Assembly (NCBI GenBank): GCA_014762755.1
Contig: JABURI010000273.1
Span: forward strand, 1 to 33,452
Source: Marinobacter sp.
GTDB lineage: Bacteria; Pseudomonadota; Gammaproteobacteria; Pseudomonadales; Oleiphilaceae
DNA: 33,452 bases
Direction: 5' to 3'
In this document: piece after piece, positions 31,704-33,452 of the stretch
How positions within the stretch are numbered: position 1 is the first letter of the stretch
Layout of the letters: each line of letters begins with the position of its first letter
Translations under genes and position numbers: made by a program
The notes under the pieces: model-generated
What the model saw: the letters and a program-made list of their open reading frames with translations, nothing else
What the model was told of the DNA's origin: nothing
The model's database searches: none

Positions 31704-32198
31704 TCAGTGTGAGTGTTCACCGAGCAGATAGTGAACCAGCTCGTTCAGGCTTTCCTCGGACATTCGCCACCGTGGCATCGTCTCGTGCAACGGTTCACCA
31801 TCGGGGCCGATGCCCTTCACGATGGCGTTTTTAAGCGATGATTCGTCGTAGGATGCGTGGTCGTGGCCGTCATTGTGCTCTTTTTCCAATGCCCCTTCCG
31901 TTAAAGCCGGAGCCACTACCCAGAATCGAGGCCACATGATTGTGCCGCCTTGCTTGTCCGCACCGTGGCAAGTGGCACAGCTGCCACCATGCATCTGCAT
32001 ATGATGGTGCCCACCCACAGGACGGATCTGCTCACCGGAGCTGGAAATGCCGGTAAAGTAGAGTCGTTCCCCTTCACTGCTGAAGCTTCTGGGAGCGTTC
32101 TCGGTGCCATACCAACCTTGGTTGGGCTCCATGCATCCGGAAAGGCCCACCGCGACCAGGGCAAGCCCTACTAAATTCCTGATCCAATTGCGTTTCAC
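31704..32198 (-). CDS. Lipoprotein c-type cytochrome
   Basis: This 164-residue protein begins at a GTG with AGGGGGGAA 9 bases upstream; the open frame to 32324 has no such signal. Lipobox LSGC (Cys22) anchors it in the membrane. One haem site CATCH (73-77) lies in the GGSCATCHGADKQGG context, and Met in TMPRWRM is the likely sixth ligand. A His-rich patch (GGHHHMQMH) precedes the haem site and another His/Asp stretch follows, suggesting metal binding. It is probably a periplasm-facing electron carrier; its partner is not in the window. Confidence 0.85.
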   Translation of the reverse strand: MKRNWIRNLVGLALVAVGLSGCMEPNQGWYGTENAPRSFSSEGERLYFTGISSSGEQIRPVGGHHHMQMHGGSCATCHGADKQGGTIMWPRFWVVAPALTEGALEKEHNDGHDHASYDESSLKNAIVKGIGPDGEPLHETMPRWRMSEESLNELVHYLLGEHSH

Positions 32199-32357
32199 TG
32201 TTTCTATTCCCCCCTTTGCCTCAGGAAATGCGCGATGCAAAAATTTTTTCGTATCGTAACTCTGGCCTGGGCGTGATAGCGAGCAGAAGCCGTAAATCGG
32301 GACAGATCTGTGGTTCGACCACAATGAGAACCTGAAGATCAGCCAGTCACTGCAATC

Positions 32358-32960
32358 TCACGGCATTCGATGAAACACGAGTAGCCGATTGTTGGCAGGC
32401 ATGGGGTGATTTTCGGCAAGCTTCATCCCGGCCGATTCCGCCAGGGCACGGAGGTCAACCAGGTCCCGGATGCCCATATGGGCTGCCTGGGCTCTCAGGT
32501 GCTGATCAAACTGGCGGTTGCTGTCACTGGAGTATTCGCCCTGGTTGTTGAGCGGGCCGTACAGGCAGAACGCGCCGTCTTCTTGCAGGCGCTCACCGAT
32601 ACCACGGAACATCTGCTCGACTTCGCCCCACGACATGATGTGGGCGGTATTGGCGGAGAAGGCCCATTGGAAGGTTTCGACCGGCCAGTTGGCATCGCTG
32701 ACGTCCAACTCGACGATGTGCAGGATGTTGGGCAGGGCGGCCCGCTCCAGCCGGCGACGACACAGATGAGCCGCCTCCGGCTGGTCACTCGGTTGCCACT
32801 GCAGGTGGGGCATGGCCTGTGCGAAATGCACGGCGTGCTGCCCGGTGAGTGTTCCGATTTCCAGGACCTTGCCTGGCGCATTAAAGATTGCCTGCAGCTT
32901 CTCCAGGATCGGGACTTTGTTGTTCTCACAGGCCTGGGAATAGGGCAGGTCGTCGGTCAT
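32358..32960 (-). CDS. DUF938 SAM-dependent methyltransferase-like protein
   Basis: The 200 residues match DUF938, with hallmarks YSQACENNKVPILEKL at the start, the SAM-binding VLEIGTLTGQHAVHFA (about 32-47), and YGPLNNQGEYSSDSNRQFD in the C-terminal half. The fold is that of class I methyltransferases; the substrate is unknown. It is divergent from the FKBP gene. Confidence 0.9.
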   Translation of the reverse strand: MTDDLPYSQACENNKVPILEKLQAIFNAPGKVLEIGTLTGQHAVHFAQAMPHLQWQPSDQPEAAHLCRRRLERAALPNILHIVELDVSDANWPVETFQWAFSANTAHIMSWGEVEQMFRGIGERLQEDGAFCLYGPLNNQGEYSSDSNRQFDQHLRAQAAHMGIRDLVDLRALAESAGMKLAENHPMPANNRLLVFHRMP

Positions 32961-33073
32961 CGGGTCACATCTCCTCTATCAGGTAGGGGCAGTGGCTGGC
33001 GCTTTGGTGATTAGCTGAGAATAAAGCCGTCGCTGGTTATAATGGCATATCTTGAACCGTCCCGGAGAACCCT

Positions 33074-33452
33074 ATGCCAATCGAAAAGAATCAGGTGGTC
33101 CTGTTTCACTACAGCGTCAGTGATGAACAAGGCAACGTCGTTGAAAGCTCCCGTGGCGGCGAACCGAACGCCTACCTGCATGGCCATGGCGGCATCATCC
33201 GGGGCCTGGAGGAGGCCCTGGAAGGTCGCGAGGCCGGCGAAAGCTTCAGTGTCACCGTCACGCCGGATAAAGCCTACGGTCAGCGCAAGCCCGACGCCAT
33301 TCAGCGCGTGCCGATCAAGCATTTGATGGGCGCCAAACGCTGGAAGCCGGGCATGATCGCCCAGGTGCAAACCGAGCAGGGCCCGCGCCATGTGGTGGTC
33401 GCCAAGGTCGGCCACAAGTTTGCCGATGTCGACACCAACCATCCGATGGCCG
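33074..33452 (+). CDS. FKBP-type peptidyl-prolyl isomerase, SlyD-like (partial)
   Basis: The 126 visible residues run off the window edge. They start MPIEKNQVVLFHYSVSDEQG and contain YLHGHGGIIRGLEEALEG and the AYGQR segment, which match SlyD-type FKBPs with an inserted flap (from about residue 75). It acts as a folding isomerase in the cytoplasm. GGAG precedes the ATG. Whether it has the His-rich tail of true SlyD cannot be seen. Confidence 0.9.
   Translation, partial: MPIEKNQVVLFHYSVSDEQGNVVESSRGGEPNAYLHGHGGIIRGLEEALEGREAGESFSVTVTPDKAYGQRKPDAIQRVPIKHLMGAKRWKPGMIAQVQTEQGPRHVVVAKVGHKFADVDTNHPMA

Overview
The window looks like chromosomal DNA of a high-GC marine gammaproteobacterium, probably Marinobacter or a close relative. 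This rests on gene content and recognised protein families (SlyD-type FKBP, RadD, DUF938, DUF3010, UrtABCDE beside urea carboxylase and allophanate hydrolase), not on a database search. No rRNA, tRNA or CRISPR array was seen.

Bases 1-12035 form a nitrogen-scavenging locus. On the minus strand run allophanate hydrolase (atzF), urea carboxylase (uca) and, with a TGATG overlap, a GntR regulator cut by the window edge. Divergently on the plus strand lies the urea ABC transporter urtABCDE. The 345-bp divergent region carries a near-consensus sigma54 promoter for each arm, two candidate NtrC sites between them, and one CTTGTATAC motif beside each promoter that suits a GntR/FCD operator. Together the genes would import urea, carboxylate it to allophanate and hydrolyse that to ammonium, with no urease in view. 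REP-like hairpins lie in front of uca and a 188-bp MITE-like inverted repeat sits between urtB and urtC.

Bases 12036-18600 are accessory. A NERD/zinc-finger gene is followed by a clearly AT-rich pair: a DUF4297 (Cap4-type) nuclease and a Rad50-like ATPase with a CPTC zinc hook. This is a candidate two-gene Lamassu/ABC-3C-type anti-phage system. Next comes an IS110-family element with a long structured non-coding 3' region that may encode its guide RNA, then DUF3010 and SEC-C genes. Copies of a GGAAAACCGGGACA motif bracket the IS and these two genes.

Bases 18600-33452 are mostly ordinary single genes: MOSC, a 55-aa Cys-rich protein, a GFA enzyme, an SDR plus LysR pair, a ferric-reductase-like flavocytochrome with an overlapping 35-aa membrane peptide, a glycine-zipper protein, two lipoproteins, a thioredoxin-like protein with a truncated duplicate about 1.8 kb upstream, a CSD-DUF1294 protein, a DJ-1/PfpI protein, an RHH protein, a ferritin-like metal hydrolase, RadD, a HAD dehalogenase, a lipoprotein cytochrome c, a DUF938 methyltransferase and a partial FKBP.
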